From Arthrobacter sp. Soc17.1.1.1 (GTDB taxonomy: Bacteria > Actinomycetota > Actinomycetes > Actinomycetales > Micrococcaceae): a stretch of 64,000 bases of DNA. Below the pieces are notes generated by a model. That model did no database searches. It was not told where the DNA came from and worked only from the letters and a program-made list of their open reading frames with translations. Location of the stretch: NCBI RefSeq assembly GCF_036867195.1, contig NZ_JBAJII010000001.1, positions 3,224,001 to 3,288,000 of the forward strand, given 5' to 3'. Positions within the stretch are counted from its first letter, which is position 1, and the number at the start of each line of letters is the position of its first letter. Made by a program: the position numbers and the translations under genes. Below are positions 34,424 through 43,609 of this stretch, one piece after another.

Positions 34424-34463
34424 TTTCGTTGGCCCGGGAAGACTGCCCCACCCGGCGTTCCAG

Positions 34464-35123
34464 TTACTCCGGAACCGCCACGATGACCTGCGCGGCCCGG
34501 AGGACGCGATCGCCCTTGCGGTAGCCCGCGCGGAGGATCTGGCTGACGCTGTCGGCCTGGACCTCCGCACTCGGCTGCTGCATGAGCGCCTCGTGGATGT
34601 TCGGGTCGAAGGCGACGCCGACCTCGTCGATGCGGGTGAGCTCGTACGTCCTGAGGGCGTTCTCGAGCTTGCCCGCGATGGCCGCGAAGGGTCCCTCGGC
34701 GAGATCGCCGTGCTGGCGTGCGGCGTCGATGTCGTCGAGGACGGGCATCAGCGTGTTGATGACGCCGATGACCGCCTGATCGCGGGCGACATCGCGGTCG
34801 CGCTCCACGCGGCGCCGGTAGTTGACGTACTCGGCCTGCAGGCGGAGCAGGTCGTTGCGCAGTTCAGCGACGACGTCCACCGCCGGGTTGCCCCCCTCGG
34901 CACCGGCCTCGTTGAGGATCGCCTCGGCCTGGGCCAGGGCGTCCCCCTCGGAGGCGTCGCCGGCAGGTGCGGCCTGCCCTCCGGCCGCGGATTCCTCCGC
35001 GGCCGGAGCGCCGGCGTCGTTCTGCTGCCCACGGACTTCGCCGGTCTCAGGGTCGATCTTCCGGTTGTCGCGGAAGCTCACCGGCTCTGACGCGTGCTCT
35101 TCTTCGTTTCCGTGGTGCGGCAT
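34464..35123 (-). CDS. grpE: GrpE, nucleotide exchange factor for DnaK
   Basis: 219 aa. A disordered acidic N-terminus (1-65), a long coiled coil (LRNDLLRLQAEYVNYRRRVE), and the GrpE head domain (VGVAFDPNIHEALMQQPS, ILRAGYRKGDRVLRAAQVIV). It releases ADP from DnaK. ATG 35121-35123 lies 2 nt after the dnaK stop, with its ribosome site (GAGAAGAAG) inside dnaK, so the genes are translationally coupled. Confidence 0.97.
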   Translation of the reverse strand: MPHHGNEEEHASEPVSFRDNRKIDPETGEVRGQQNDAGAPAAEESAAGGQAAPAGDASEGDALAQAEAILNEAGAEGGNPAVDVVAELRNDLLRLQAEYVNYRRRVERDRDVARDQAVIGVINTLMPVLDDIDAARQHGDLAEGPFAAIAGKLENALRTYELTRIDEVGVAFDPNIHEALMQQPSAEVQADSVSQILRAGYRKGDRVLRAAQVIVAVPE

Positions 35124-35125
35124 GG

Positions 35126-37072
<1,947 letters not shown>

Positions 37073-37074
<2 letters not shown>

Positions 37075-37100
37075 TATAGTCGCGCTCCGTCGAGGAGCAA
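37073..37100 (-). promoter_or_regulatory. dnaK promoter
   Basis: On the minus strand TATACT (37073-37078) and TTGCTC (37095-37100) with 16-bp spacing, flanked on both sides by HAIR boxes. The resulting leader is about 70 nt. Confidence 0.7.
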
Positions 37101-37107
37101 AATGAAG

Positions 37108-37126
37108 TTGAGTCTCCTTGACTCAA
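37108..37126. promoter_or_regulatory. HAIR box 2 of the dnaK promoter
   Basis: TTGAGT-N7-ACTCAA, exact core match, 7 bp upstream of the predicted -35. Paired boxes allow cooperative HspR binding around the promoter. Confidence 0.9.
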
Positions 37127-37136
37127 CCCCTTCCCG

Positions 37137-38450
37137 TCAGGTAGCGGGGACGGCAGTGATGAGGCCCTCCCGGAAGGCATCGACGAAGAGGGCGTGGTCC
37201 TGCCGCACCGTCTCCGCGTAGGCCTCGCCGAACCCCACGATGTCCTCGATGAACTCCTCCAGGGAGTTCCCGACGGCGGCGAGGATGGCGGTCTCCGTGC
37301 GGAAGGGCACGAGGTCGTGGTCGCTGTCCTCGTCCGTGGAGCAGTGGATCTTGGCCGTGGCCTGGCCGAGGGCCTCGAGGACGGGGGCCATCTGGTCGGG
37401 CTCCGTGAGATCCTCCCAGGAGAGGTCGCGCTTGTACGGGGAGAGCTCAGACACCACGAAGGAGACGCCCCGGATCGAGGTGTAGCCGAGGAACGGGTCG
37501 GTATGGGTCTGCAGCGAGCGCTGGCTGACGACGGCGCGGTGTCCGTCGTCGTCGAAGAAACCACGGACGCGCTCGTCCTCCACGATGCGGCTGGGTGCGG
37601 CGATGTTCGACTGCTTCAGGGTGAGGATGATGTCGTTCTCCTGCGCCTCGTCGAAGCCCTCGATGAGCACGTTGTACGTGGGCAGCCCCGCGCTGCCGAT
37701 CCCGAAGCCCTTCTTCCCCACGATCCCCTTGACCCGGTAGAAGACGCGGCGGCGCGAGCGCTCGCCGTCGGGGATCGTGCCGAGGTAGCGCTCGAAGGCC
37801 TCGGACACCTCCGCGTACTCGTCGTCGTCGAGGGGTCGGATGGAGCCGTCGTCGCGGAACCGGCGCTCGTAGTCCTCGATCTGCGTCAGGGAGTCGAGCA
37901 GGCGCGTCCGCCGTGCCGCGCGGGCCTGCTGCAGCACGCGGTGGATGGCACCGTCCGTGTTGTCGAGGCCGAAAGCGAAGGCCGACTGCTCGTCCTCCAC
38001 GTAGTCCCCGACCCGCCCGAGATAGGCCTCGAGGTAGGTGCGCGCCAGCCCGCGGACCGCCTGGGACGGCAGGGCCTTCTGCCAGCACAGCAGGGTCAGC
38101 GAGGCGACGAACCGGCGCAGGTCCCAGGAGAAGTGGCCGACGTACGCCTCGTCGAAATCATTGACGTCGAACGTCAGCCGGCCCTGGTTGCTCATGTAGG
38201 TGCCGAAGTTCTCGGCGTGCAGGTCGCCGTGGATCCACACCCGGCCCGTGCGCTCGTCCGCCCAGTCGTCCTCGAGCTCCGCCATGTCGGTGTAGAACAG
38301 GGACGCACTGCCGCGGTAGAAGGCGTAGGGATCCGCAGCCATCTTCCGGAATCGTGCACGGAAGGCGAGGGGGTCGGCGACCATCAGGTCCTGATGGGCC
38401 TCGACGAGGGTCCTGACGATGTGCTGCTGACGGGAATCGGTGGCTGCCAT
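37137..38450 (-). CDS. DUF2252 family protein
   Basis: 437 aa. DUF2252 proteins have a kinase-like fold; the pieces seen here are VWIHGDLHAENFGTY (like the HGDLHxxN loop) and FDVNDFDEAY (like the metal-binding D-x-D loop), then RVKGIVGKKGFGIGSAG, a glycine-rich segment. No substrate is known, so the enzyme class is inference. ATG 38448-38450 begins MAATDSRQQH; upstream codons encode a Gly/Val/Pro repeat from the CCGGGCACC tract and are not likely coding. Its stop is 10 bp beyond HAIR box 2, so read-through into dnaK is possible. Confidence 0.85.
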   Translation of the reverse strand: MAATDSRQQHIVRTLVEAHQDLMVADPLAFRARFRKMAADPYAFYRGSASLFYTDMAELEDDWADERTGRVWIHGDLHAENFGTYMSNQGRLTFDVNDFDEAYVGHFSWDLRRFVASLTLLCWQKALPSQAVRGLARTYLEAYLGRVGDYVEDEQSAFAFGLDNTDGAIHRVLQQARAARRTRLLDSLTQIEDYERRFRDDGSIRPLDDDEYAEVSEAFERYLGTIPDGERSRRRVFYRVKGIVGKKGFGIGSAGLPTYNVLIEGFDEAQENDIILTLKQSNIAAPSRIVEDERVRGFFDDDGHRAVVSQRSLQTHTDPFLGYTSIRGVSFVVSELSPYKRDLSWEDLTEPDQMAPVLEALGQATAKIHCSTDEDSDHDLVPFRTETAILAAVGNSLEEFIEDIVGFGEAYAETVRQDHALFVDAFREGLITAVPAT

Positions 38451-38484
38451 CCGCCCACCGTACGCGCCTTGCCCCTGCACCGCT

Positions 38485-38511
38485 CCGGGCACCCCGGGCA
38501 CCCCGGGCACC
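38485..38511. repeat. Three perfect 9-bp tandem repeats
   Basis: CCGGGCACC three times, directly between the DUF2252 start and the end of the next gene. Probably a slippage tract. Confidence 0.8.
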
Positions 38512-39504
38512 TCAGCGCAGGGCCGGGATGCCCGGGCGCAGCGGCGCAGCGACGGCGGCCCGACGTGCCTTGAGGAAGCCGTCCACCACGTCCCAGGCGG
38601 CGATCAGCACCGTCACGGCCGTGACGATGGAGACGACGGTCCAGCCGCCGCCGGTCGCAACCGCCGGATCCCACCCGACGGCGGCGACGAAGTCCGGGTT
38701 GAGCAGTCGCCCTTCGGACCACAGGAGGATCGCGGGGACCACGAAGGCGAGATTGAGCAGGACATTCACGACGGCGGCGTGCCAGGTCCAGCCCCGCAGG
38801 TACAGCCGGACGGCGAACCCGGCCTCCAGGACGATCAGCGCCAGGAACCACGGGAGCCAGAAGGACCACAGGGCGGGGTCGAGCAGCGGGATGGCGCTGC
38901 CGTCGTCCGCACGGGCGACGGACCGGATCTGCTGCCACAGGATCGCCCCGGCGAACAGCGCGAGGAAGACGAGGGAGGCGACGAGTTCGGCCAGGCGCCC
39001 GTCGCGCGTGCGGTCCGGCAGCTCGGGAAGGCGGTCGAGCCTCCACTCCATGCCGGTGTCGGCGGTGCCGCTGCGTTCGAGGACCACGAAGAGCAGCGTG
39101 GTCCAGAAGCCGATGTGCACGGTCGTGGTGATCGCCGTCGACACCGAACTGCCGATGGCTCCCCCGATGCTGCCCGAGGTGAGGAACTGGACCACCAGCA
39201 CCACGACGGCGGCGATGGGGACGAGGATGGCGACGAGCGTCTTCAGGAGCCGCAGCCAGTCGAGGTAGTAGCGCGGCCCGATGAGCGTGAGGGGCCGGTC
39301 CACGTAGTCCGCCGCGAGGCGCTCCGGGTCCCCCAGCTGGACCAGCGCCGAGCGCTCAGCAGCGGCAGGGTCCTCGCCGGAAGCGAGGCGGGCGTCGACG
39401 GCGTCGCCGATCAGCTCCCTGATCTCGGGGTCGAGGCCGGAGCGCTGGGACTCCGGGACGGTCCGCAGAGCGGCCCACACATAGCGATCGGTCAGCGTGG
39501 TCAT
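38512..39504 (-). CDS. Permease-prefix (HAAS-type) domain membrane protein
   Basis: 330 aa. Residues 1-75 form a HAAS/permease-prefix domain (IRELIGDAVDARLASGED, then the LVQLGDPERLAADYVDRP helix-turn), followed by about six membrane helices. HAAS domains occur next to PadR regulators and often in PadR-controlled envelope genes. Here the start ATG overlaps the padR stop (ATGA), so it is the PadR target gene. Ribosome site GGGGAAG. Function unknown. Confidence 0.85.
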   Translation of the reverse strand: MTTLTDRYVWAALRTVPESQRSGLDPEIRELIGDAVDARLASGEDPAAAERSALVQLGDPERLAADYVDRPLTLIGPRYYLDWLRLLKTLVAILVPIAAVVVLVVQFLTSGSIGGAIGSSVSTAITTTVHIGFWTTLLFVVLERSGTADTGMEWRLDRLPELPDRTRDGRLAELVASLVFLALFAGAILWQQIRSVARADDGSAIPLLDPALWSFWLPWFLALIVLEAGFAVRLYLRGWTWHAAVVNVLLNLAFVVPAILLWSEGRLLNPDFVAAVGWDPAVATGGGWTVVSIVTAVTVLIAAWDVVDGFLKARRAAVAAPLRPGIPALR

Positions 39505-39845
39505 GGCACTTCCCCTTCGGCGAGGCGATGGAGCGAGGTTGTCAGCCGGTCCCAGTCGGCCGTGAGGGTGGTGGCGAGGTCGTCGCCGGCCGGGCTCGTC
39601 CGGTAGAACTTCCGCGGACGGGATTCGGCAGTGTTCCACTCACTCGTCAGCAGGCCCTGTTTCTCGAGGCGCCGCAGGAGTGGGTAGAGCGTGTTCGCGT
39701 CGACCTGGATGCCCAGGCCGTCGAGCGATTCGAGGAGCGCGTAGCCGTAGTCGGGGGTGCGCAGCCGGGTGAGGCACGCGAGGACGACGGTCCCGCGCCG
39801 CAGTTCCTGCAGGTGTCCGGCAATCAGGTCGTCGTCGTGTGCCAT
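39501..39845 (-). CDS. PadR-family transcriptional regulator
   Basis: 114-aa repressor with the PadR winged helix: RRGTVVLACLTRLRTPDYGYALL, VDANTLYPLLRRLEKQGLL, WNTAESRPRKFYRTSPAG, and a C-terminal helix for dimerisation. ATG 39843-39845 is 9 bp from a 10-bp inverted repeat that is the expected operator. It overlaps the membrane protein gene it probably controls. Upstream ATGs would put the N-terminus inside the operator. Confidence 0.93.
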   Translation of the reverse strand: MAHDDDLIAGHLQELRRGTVVLACLTRLRTPDYGYALLESLDGLGIQVDANTLYPLLRRLEKQGLLTSEWNTAESRPRKFYRTSPAGDDLATTLTADWDRLTTSLHRLAEGEVP

Positions 39846-39853
39846 GCCCGAAA

Positions 39854-39878
39854 CTATAGTGTGCGTCACACACTATAG
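39854..39878. promoter_or_regulatory. PadR operator, 10-bp inverted repeat
   Basis: CTATAGTGTG-CGTCA-CACACTATAG, perfect arms with a 5-nt spacer. Both arms contain TATAG, so the repeat overlaps -10 elements in each direction. It lies between padR and the divergent cupin gene and may repress both. Confidence 0.8.
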
Positions 39879-39964
39879 CAACAGGCACAATGATGGGGCC
39901 TGCTGAGATGAGATCGACCTGCCCACTGCGTCCAACCGTCATCGCATCGAACCAGGAGGCAGCC

Positions 39965-40384
39965 ATGGACGCCCGGGCCACCACTCAGGCCACCACTCAG
40001 GCCACACCGCAGGTCACAGCCGCTCCCCTGCCGGCGCGCGCCATCCCCCGGGAGGAACTCGCGCTCCCGGGCAGCAGGACGCGCCGCTTCGATGGCGGGT
40101 CGTTCGGCTCCGCCATCTCCTACTTCGCGGTGGACAGCGACCCGGGCGACACTGTGGCCCTCCATCGCCATCCCTACATCGAGACGTGGGTGGTTCTCGA
40201 CGGGAACGTGCGCTTCACCGTCGGCACCGCGGTCCTCGAGGGCACGGCGGGCGACACCGTCGTGGCGCCGGCCCGCGTCTGGCACGGCTTCACGAACGAC
40301 GGCGACGGACCGCTGCGGATGATGTGCATCCATGCCTCACCCCGCATCATCCAGGAGTGGAAGGACGACAGCGGGCCCGCGTAG
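39965..40384 (+). CDS. Cupin domain protein
   Basis: 139 aa, one cupin barrel (residues 45-135). Metal-ligand motifs: HRHPYIETWVVLDG (the GX5HXHX3-4E motif lacks the first Gly spacing but has His-x-His and Glu) and HGFTNDGDGPLRMM with a second His. The N-terminus contains a TTQATTQATPQ repeat from a 12-bp DNA repeat. Many such proteins are small-molecule binding or dioxygenase-like; no substrate is visible. GGAGG precedes ATG 39965. Divergent from padR across its operator, so probably co-regulated. Confidence 0.85.
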   Translation: MDARATTQATTQATPQVTAAPLPARAIPREELALPGSRTRRFDGGSFGSAISYFAVDSDPGDTVALHRHPYIETWVVLDGNVRFTVGTAVLEGTAGDTVVAPARVWHGFTNDGDGPLRMMCIHASPRIIQEWKDDSGPA

Positions 40385-40429
40385 CCGCAGGTCCGCCACG
40401 ACGGGGCGCCGGGTGCCATACTGTCCGGC

Positions 40430-40654
40430 ATGGACCTCGAGGAATGGTGGAACGGCGTCACACAGCAGACGCGGGACTGGCTGACGGCCCACAACGGGGA
40501 AGCACTCAGTCCCGAGGTGGTGGCGGACATCAGCAGGGCGGGAGGCCTCGTGGCCACCGACTCCTGGTGGATGGGTGGGCGCGGGCCCGACGGCGTGTTC
40601 CTCTCGGACGCCGCGACGGACTGGATCGAGGAACGCGCCAACGCCGAGCAGTAG
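40430..40654 (+). CDS. Small hypothetical protein
   Basis: 74 aa, soluble, acidic and rich in Trp (WWNGV and SWWMGG). TACTGT ends 5 nt before ATG 40430, a leaderless layout like several neighbours. No domain recognised; supported by its good promoter spacing, codon use and its own intergenic space. Confidence 0.65.
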   Translation: MDLEEWWNGVTQQTRDWLTAHNGEALSPEVVADISRAGGLVATDSWWMGGRGPDGVFLSDAATDWIEERANAEQ

Positions 40655-40747
40655 CCGCCCGGGCGCCCCGCTCGGGGGTGCGAGGGTGTCCTCCCGTTCC
40701 GTCGAGCCACACCGCTGCGCTGCACCGTCCTCGTGCCGGGGCGGGCA

Positions 40748-41281
40748 TCAGGGCGCCCGGTCCTCCGTCGTCCCGGGCCACGGGGCCGTCGCCGCCTGGC
40801 CGGACAGGTCCTTGAAGTAACGGGCGACGGGCCAGCGCTCGAACCCGGCCGCCTCGTACGCCCGGCGTGCCGGTTCATGGCCCGGATCGTCGCCGGTCTC
40901 GACGAGGACCATCCTCATCCCGGCCTCCCTCCCCCGGTCGAAGGAATGGTCCATGAGGGCCCGGGCCACGCCCCGTCGCTGGAACTCGGGGTCCACCGCC
41001 AGCACGTAGATCTCGCTCATGCTGTCGTCCGCATGGAATCGCGTGCACACCCAGCCCAGGGGCAGGTCCTCCTCGAGGGCCACAGCGACGTTCCGTGGTT
41101 CGCCGTCGAGCACGGCCGCCAGATCGTGTACCTGGCGTTCGCGCCATCCGTCCGGGTAGAAGGACTCGTAGACGAACGGCGCCACCGCCTCGCGGAACAG
41201 CGGGAACACCGGCTCCCAGGCCCGTATCGAGAGCGCGAGCAGCGCCGCCCGGTGGGCCGGCTCGTACTGCACGATCTGCAT
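40748..41281 (-). CDS. GNAT family N-acetyltransferase
   Basis: 177 aa. GNAT fold with the acetyl-CoA loop DPEFQRRGVARALM and the C-terminal AYEAAGFERWPV segment. Substrate unknown. The ATG at 41279-41281 has TACGGT 6 nt upstream on the minus strand (leaderless); longer frames start in low-complexity sequence. Confidence 0.9.
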   Translation of the reverse strand: MQIVQYEPAHRAALLALSIRAWEPVFPLFREAVAPFVYESFYPDGWRERQVHDLAAVLDGEPRNVAVALEEDLPLGWVCTRFHADDSMSEIYVLAVDPEFQRRGVARALMDHSFDRGREAGMRMVLVETGDDPGHEPARRAYEAAGFERWPVARYFKDLSGQAATAPWPGTTEDRAP

Positions 41282-41405
41282 GGAAGGACCGTAGCGCCCC
41301 GAAGCCACCGGCGCAGCCTTCGGCGCGCCGCTCCGCCGCGGCGGATCGGCGCCCGGCACGGCACGGACCGCAGCATGCCCGCGTCACGGATGTGTCGGTC
41401 GGGGT

Positions 41406-41414
41406 TGCTAGTAT
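41406..41414 (+). promoter_or_regulatory. Extended -10 promoter of the riboswitch transcript
   Basis: TGC-TAGTAT, a near-consensus extended -10 element, with transcription expected to start near 41421, just before the riboswitch. No good -35 is visible. Confidence 0.65.
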
Positions 41415-41424
41415 CGTCGGGCGG

Positions 41425-41510
41425 GCAACCGCTCGTCGATAAGGGCAAACCCGGTGCGAGCCGGGGACGCAAAGCCACGGGACCCACGCGGTCAGCCGGG
41501 CCGCCGAAGA
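41425..41510 (+). promoter_or_regulatory. Cyclic-di-GMP-I riboswitch (GEMM-I)
   Basis: Conserved GEMM-I elements occur in order: ATAAGGGCAAACC; P1b helix CCCGGT/GCCGGG closed by a GCGA (GNRA) tetraloop (41450-41465); GGGACGCAAAGCCACGGG; the second hairpin GACC-CACGC-GGTC; and AGCCGGGCCGCCGA at the 3' end. Layout and key bases match Vc2-like aptamers, including the tetraloop and the purine-rich ligand joints. It lies 16 nt before a short upstream ORF and 120 nt before an OmpR-type response regulator. ON/OFF polarity cannot be read from sequence. Confidence 0.92.
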
Positions 41511-41526
41511 GAACAGGTCCACGAGT

Positions 41527-41637
41527 ATGCCTCGGACAGTCCAACTCAATACACCTCCCGGATCGGCCGGAGACGCTGTGGACGAGCACACCTCCCCCGC
41601 CGCGCGGAATCATCGCGGGGTTTCCCGCTATGAGTAG
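41527..41637 (+). CDS. Upstream ORF (36 aa) between riboswitch and response regulator
   Basis: ATG at 41527 opens a 36-codon frame (MPRTVQLNTPPGSAGDAVDE...) ending at a TAG that overlaps the response regulator start (TATGAGTAG). The downstream gene has no ribosome site of its own, so coupled translation through this uORF is a plausible expression platform. A weak AACAGG lies 9-14 nt before it. Whether it is translated is unproven; the peptide has no known family. Confidence 0.45.
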   Translation: MPRTVQLNTPPGSAGDAVDEHTSPAARNHRGVSRYE

Positions 41638-42445
41638 CTCCGGGCCCGGCGAGGTCCGGGCGGCCGTCGTGATCGAGGACGATCTCGACATCCGCAACCT
41701 GGTCTCCGCCATCCTCGCCCAGGGAGGCTTCCAGGTGACCGGCGCGGCCTCCGGCCGTGAGGGCGTCGACATCGTGCGCCAGGAACATCCGGTCGTGGTG
41801 ACCCTCGACATCGGGCTACCCGACATCGACGGGTACGAGGTCCTCCGGCGGATCCGCTCCACCACCGACTGCTACGTGATCGTCCTGAGCGGCCGCGACG
41901 ACGAACTGGACATCCTGACCGCCCTCCAGGCCGGCGCCGACGACTACGTCCTGAAGCCCTTCCGCCCCCGGGAACTGCGGGCGCGGATCGACGCGATGCT
42001 CCGCAGGCCACGCGCGGGCCAGACGACGCAGCATGCCTCCGCACGGCCGGCGCCTCCTGCTGCAGCTCCCGCCGTGTCCGGCGACGAGCGCCAGGAGTCG
42101 TCCGACACGCTCCTGCGGAACGGAGTCCTGGTGGTGGACGGCGAGGCCCGCACCGCCAGCTGCGCCGGCGTCGAGCTGCCACTGACGAAGACGGAGTTCA
42201 ACCTCCTGCACGAACTGATGCGGAGCAACGGCGCGGTCCGGACCAAGGAGGAGCTCGTGCGGGTCTCGCGGGGTCGCGACTACCGCGGCTACAACTTCGT
42301 GAGCCGGACGGACGAGCGGGCCATCGAAGTGCACATCGCCAACCTCCGCCAGAAACTGGCACGGACCAAGGGCGACCCGGACCTCATCGTGACGGTCCGC
42401 GGCGTGGGCTTCCGGATCGTGCCGCGGAGCGCCACCTCGCGCTGA
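41630..42445 (+). CDS. OmpR/PhoB-type response regulator under c-di-GMP riboswitch control
   Basis: 271 aa. Receiver domain (about 12-128) with acidic pocket EDD (16-18), phosphoacceptor Asp60 (TLDIGLPD) and Lys109 (LKPF). A Gln/Ala/Pro linker of about 40 residues precedes the winged helix (TKTEFNLLHELMRSNGAV, AIEVHIANLRQKL, TVRGVGFRIV). It has no adjacent kinase: an orphan. The start codon at 41630 lacks a ribosome site and sits at the end of the 36-codon uORF. A convergent HPt-like gene ends 8 bp away. Confidence 0.92.
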   Translation: MSSSGPGEVRAAVVIEDDLDIRNLVSAILAQGGFQVTGAASGREGVDIVRQEHPVVVTLDIGLPDIDGYEVLRRIRSTTDCYVIVLSGRDDELDILTALQAGADDYVLKPFRPRELRARIDAMLRRPRAGQTTQHASARPAPPAAAPAVSGDERQESSDTLLRNGVLVVDGEARTASCAGVELPLTKTEFNLLHELMRSNGAVRTKEELVRVSRGRDYRGYNFVSRTDERAIEVHIANLRQKLARTKGDPDLIVTVRGVGFRIVPRSATSR

Positions 42446-42452
42446 AGCGGCG

Positions 42453-42905
42453 TCAGGGCTGGCCGGAGGGCTCCTGGAGCGTCCTGACGGTGTCGTCGGC
42501 GCAGGCACGCAGCAGGGTGACGGAGCGCCTGGCGCCCTCCAGGTCGCCGGTCGTGACGAGCCGGAGGGTCGCGCGCCCGGCCTGGCCGAGGCGCAGCGCG
42601 CCCACCATCGCCGCGGACGTCGTCACGCTGAGCACGGCGTCCTCGGCTCCCGCCGCGTCCCCCTCGCCGAGCCGGAGGTCCAGCCTGTCGATCTTCCCCG
42701 GCAGGTCGGCGCAGAAATCGCGTGCGAACTGCCGCACGGTCGCCGCGTCGGAGAAGTCCCGCTGCATGTCCCGGAGGACCGCCGGGTCCAGGAGCTGCGC
42801 TGCCTTCCCGGGCGCGACCGGGACCGTGACGGCGTCGACCCCGCGGGGCGCAGGGCCGTGGTCCTGGTGCTGGCCAGGGGAGGGCGGGGTGGAATGGATG
42901 GGCAC
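42453..42905 (-). CDS. Degenerate HPt (histidine phosphotransfer)-like protein
   Basis: 150 aa. Residues 45-140 resemble an HPt four-helix bundle: a ...LPGKIDRLDLRLGEGDAAGAEDAVL helix pair and SVTTSAAMVGALRLGQ, which lines up with the HPt core (AHxLKGSSxMVGA) but has Val-Thr-Thr where His and Lys should be. Without the phospho-His it cannot relay phosphate and may be a regulator or decoy. GTG start 42905 follows TACCCT by 6 nt (leaderless). It ends 8 bp from the convergent response regulator. Confidence 0.6.
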   Translation of the reverse strand: MPIHSTPPSPGQHQDHGPAPRGVDAVTVPVAPGKAAQLLDPAVLRDMQRDFSDAATVRQFARDFCADLPGKIDRLDLRLGEGDAAGAEDAVLSVTTSAAMVGALRLGQAGRATLRLVTTGDLEGARRSVTLLRACADDTVRTLQEPSGQP

Positions 42906-43095
42906 GCTTCAAGGGTAGTGACGGTCCGCCCACCCGGAGGAGTCCCTCGATGTTCTTGCGCAAAGCTTGCGGAAGGATGACATCCCGTGGTCGGGACGGA
43001 CCCGATCGGCCGCGTCCGCAGCGGATCGACCCCGTGGGCCGGAGCTGCGGAGGGGCCGGGGAGGTCCTCCGCGAGCCGTCCCGCCAGGCCTTCGG

Positions 43096-43386
43096 CTAGG
43101 CCTTCAGCCCGTCCTCCAGGACCGCCGCCGTCCGCCACTCGGCACTGTAGTCGGCGTGTCCGGCCCACGGGAGCGCCAGCAGTCCGAGGACCTCCGCCCG
43201 CTGCCGGGCGTCCAGTTCGGCGACCGCGTACCGGAGGAGCTCGCGCTTGGCCCGGCATTCCGCGAGGACCCGCTGGGGGTCGAACCAGCCGCCGACACCC
43301 CACACTTCCTCGGGCAGGCTTCCCCTGCGGGCCGCCTTCTCGTCCTCGGAGATACGTGCGTCCAGAAAGGCGGCGATGTCGTTCAT
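43096..43386 (-). CDS. DUF6221 family protein
   Basis: 96 aa with the DUF6221 layout: MNDIAAFLDARISEDEKAA, then the helical middle with RVLAECRAKRELLRY, and a short C-terminal part. Known as a small actinobacterial family of unknown function, often in phage or mobile contexts, but nothing else here suggests phage. ATG 43384-43386; TACTCT is 6 nt upstream (leaderless). Confidence 0.8.
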   Translation of the reverse strand: MNDIAAFLDARISEDEKAARRGSLPEEVWGVGGWFDPQRVLAECRAKRELLRYAVAELDARQRAEVLGLLALPWAGHADYSAEWRTAAVLEDGLKA

Positions 43387-43609
43387 AGGTAGAGAGTAGC
43401 GACCTTCAGCCCTCAGGGGACCCAACGCCACGGCTCGGATGGAGCGGACGCCGCGCCGGGGATGTCACCGGCCTGCGGGACGGCTTCGTCGCCGACCAGG
43501 AACGTTCGATGGTCACCGCCAGCCGACCCGGCTGCGGAGCTGGATCCGTGAGGAGCTCGTCCCCTCCTCCGTCCTCCACCCGGTTGATCGACGTCCCGGG
43601 TCGGCACGC

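Noticed and set aside
38485..38511. 9-bp repeats considered as a CRISPR-like or regulatory array
   Set aside because: Only three units with no spacer; this is simple slippage sequence.
43387..43609. Possible 64-codon minus-strand gene after the histidine kinase
   Set aside because: No ribosome site, GTG start directly after another stop, and a low-complexity product; the 223 bp look non-coding.
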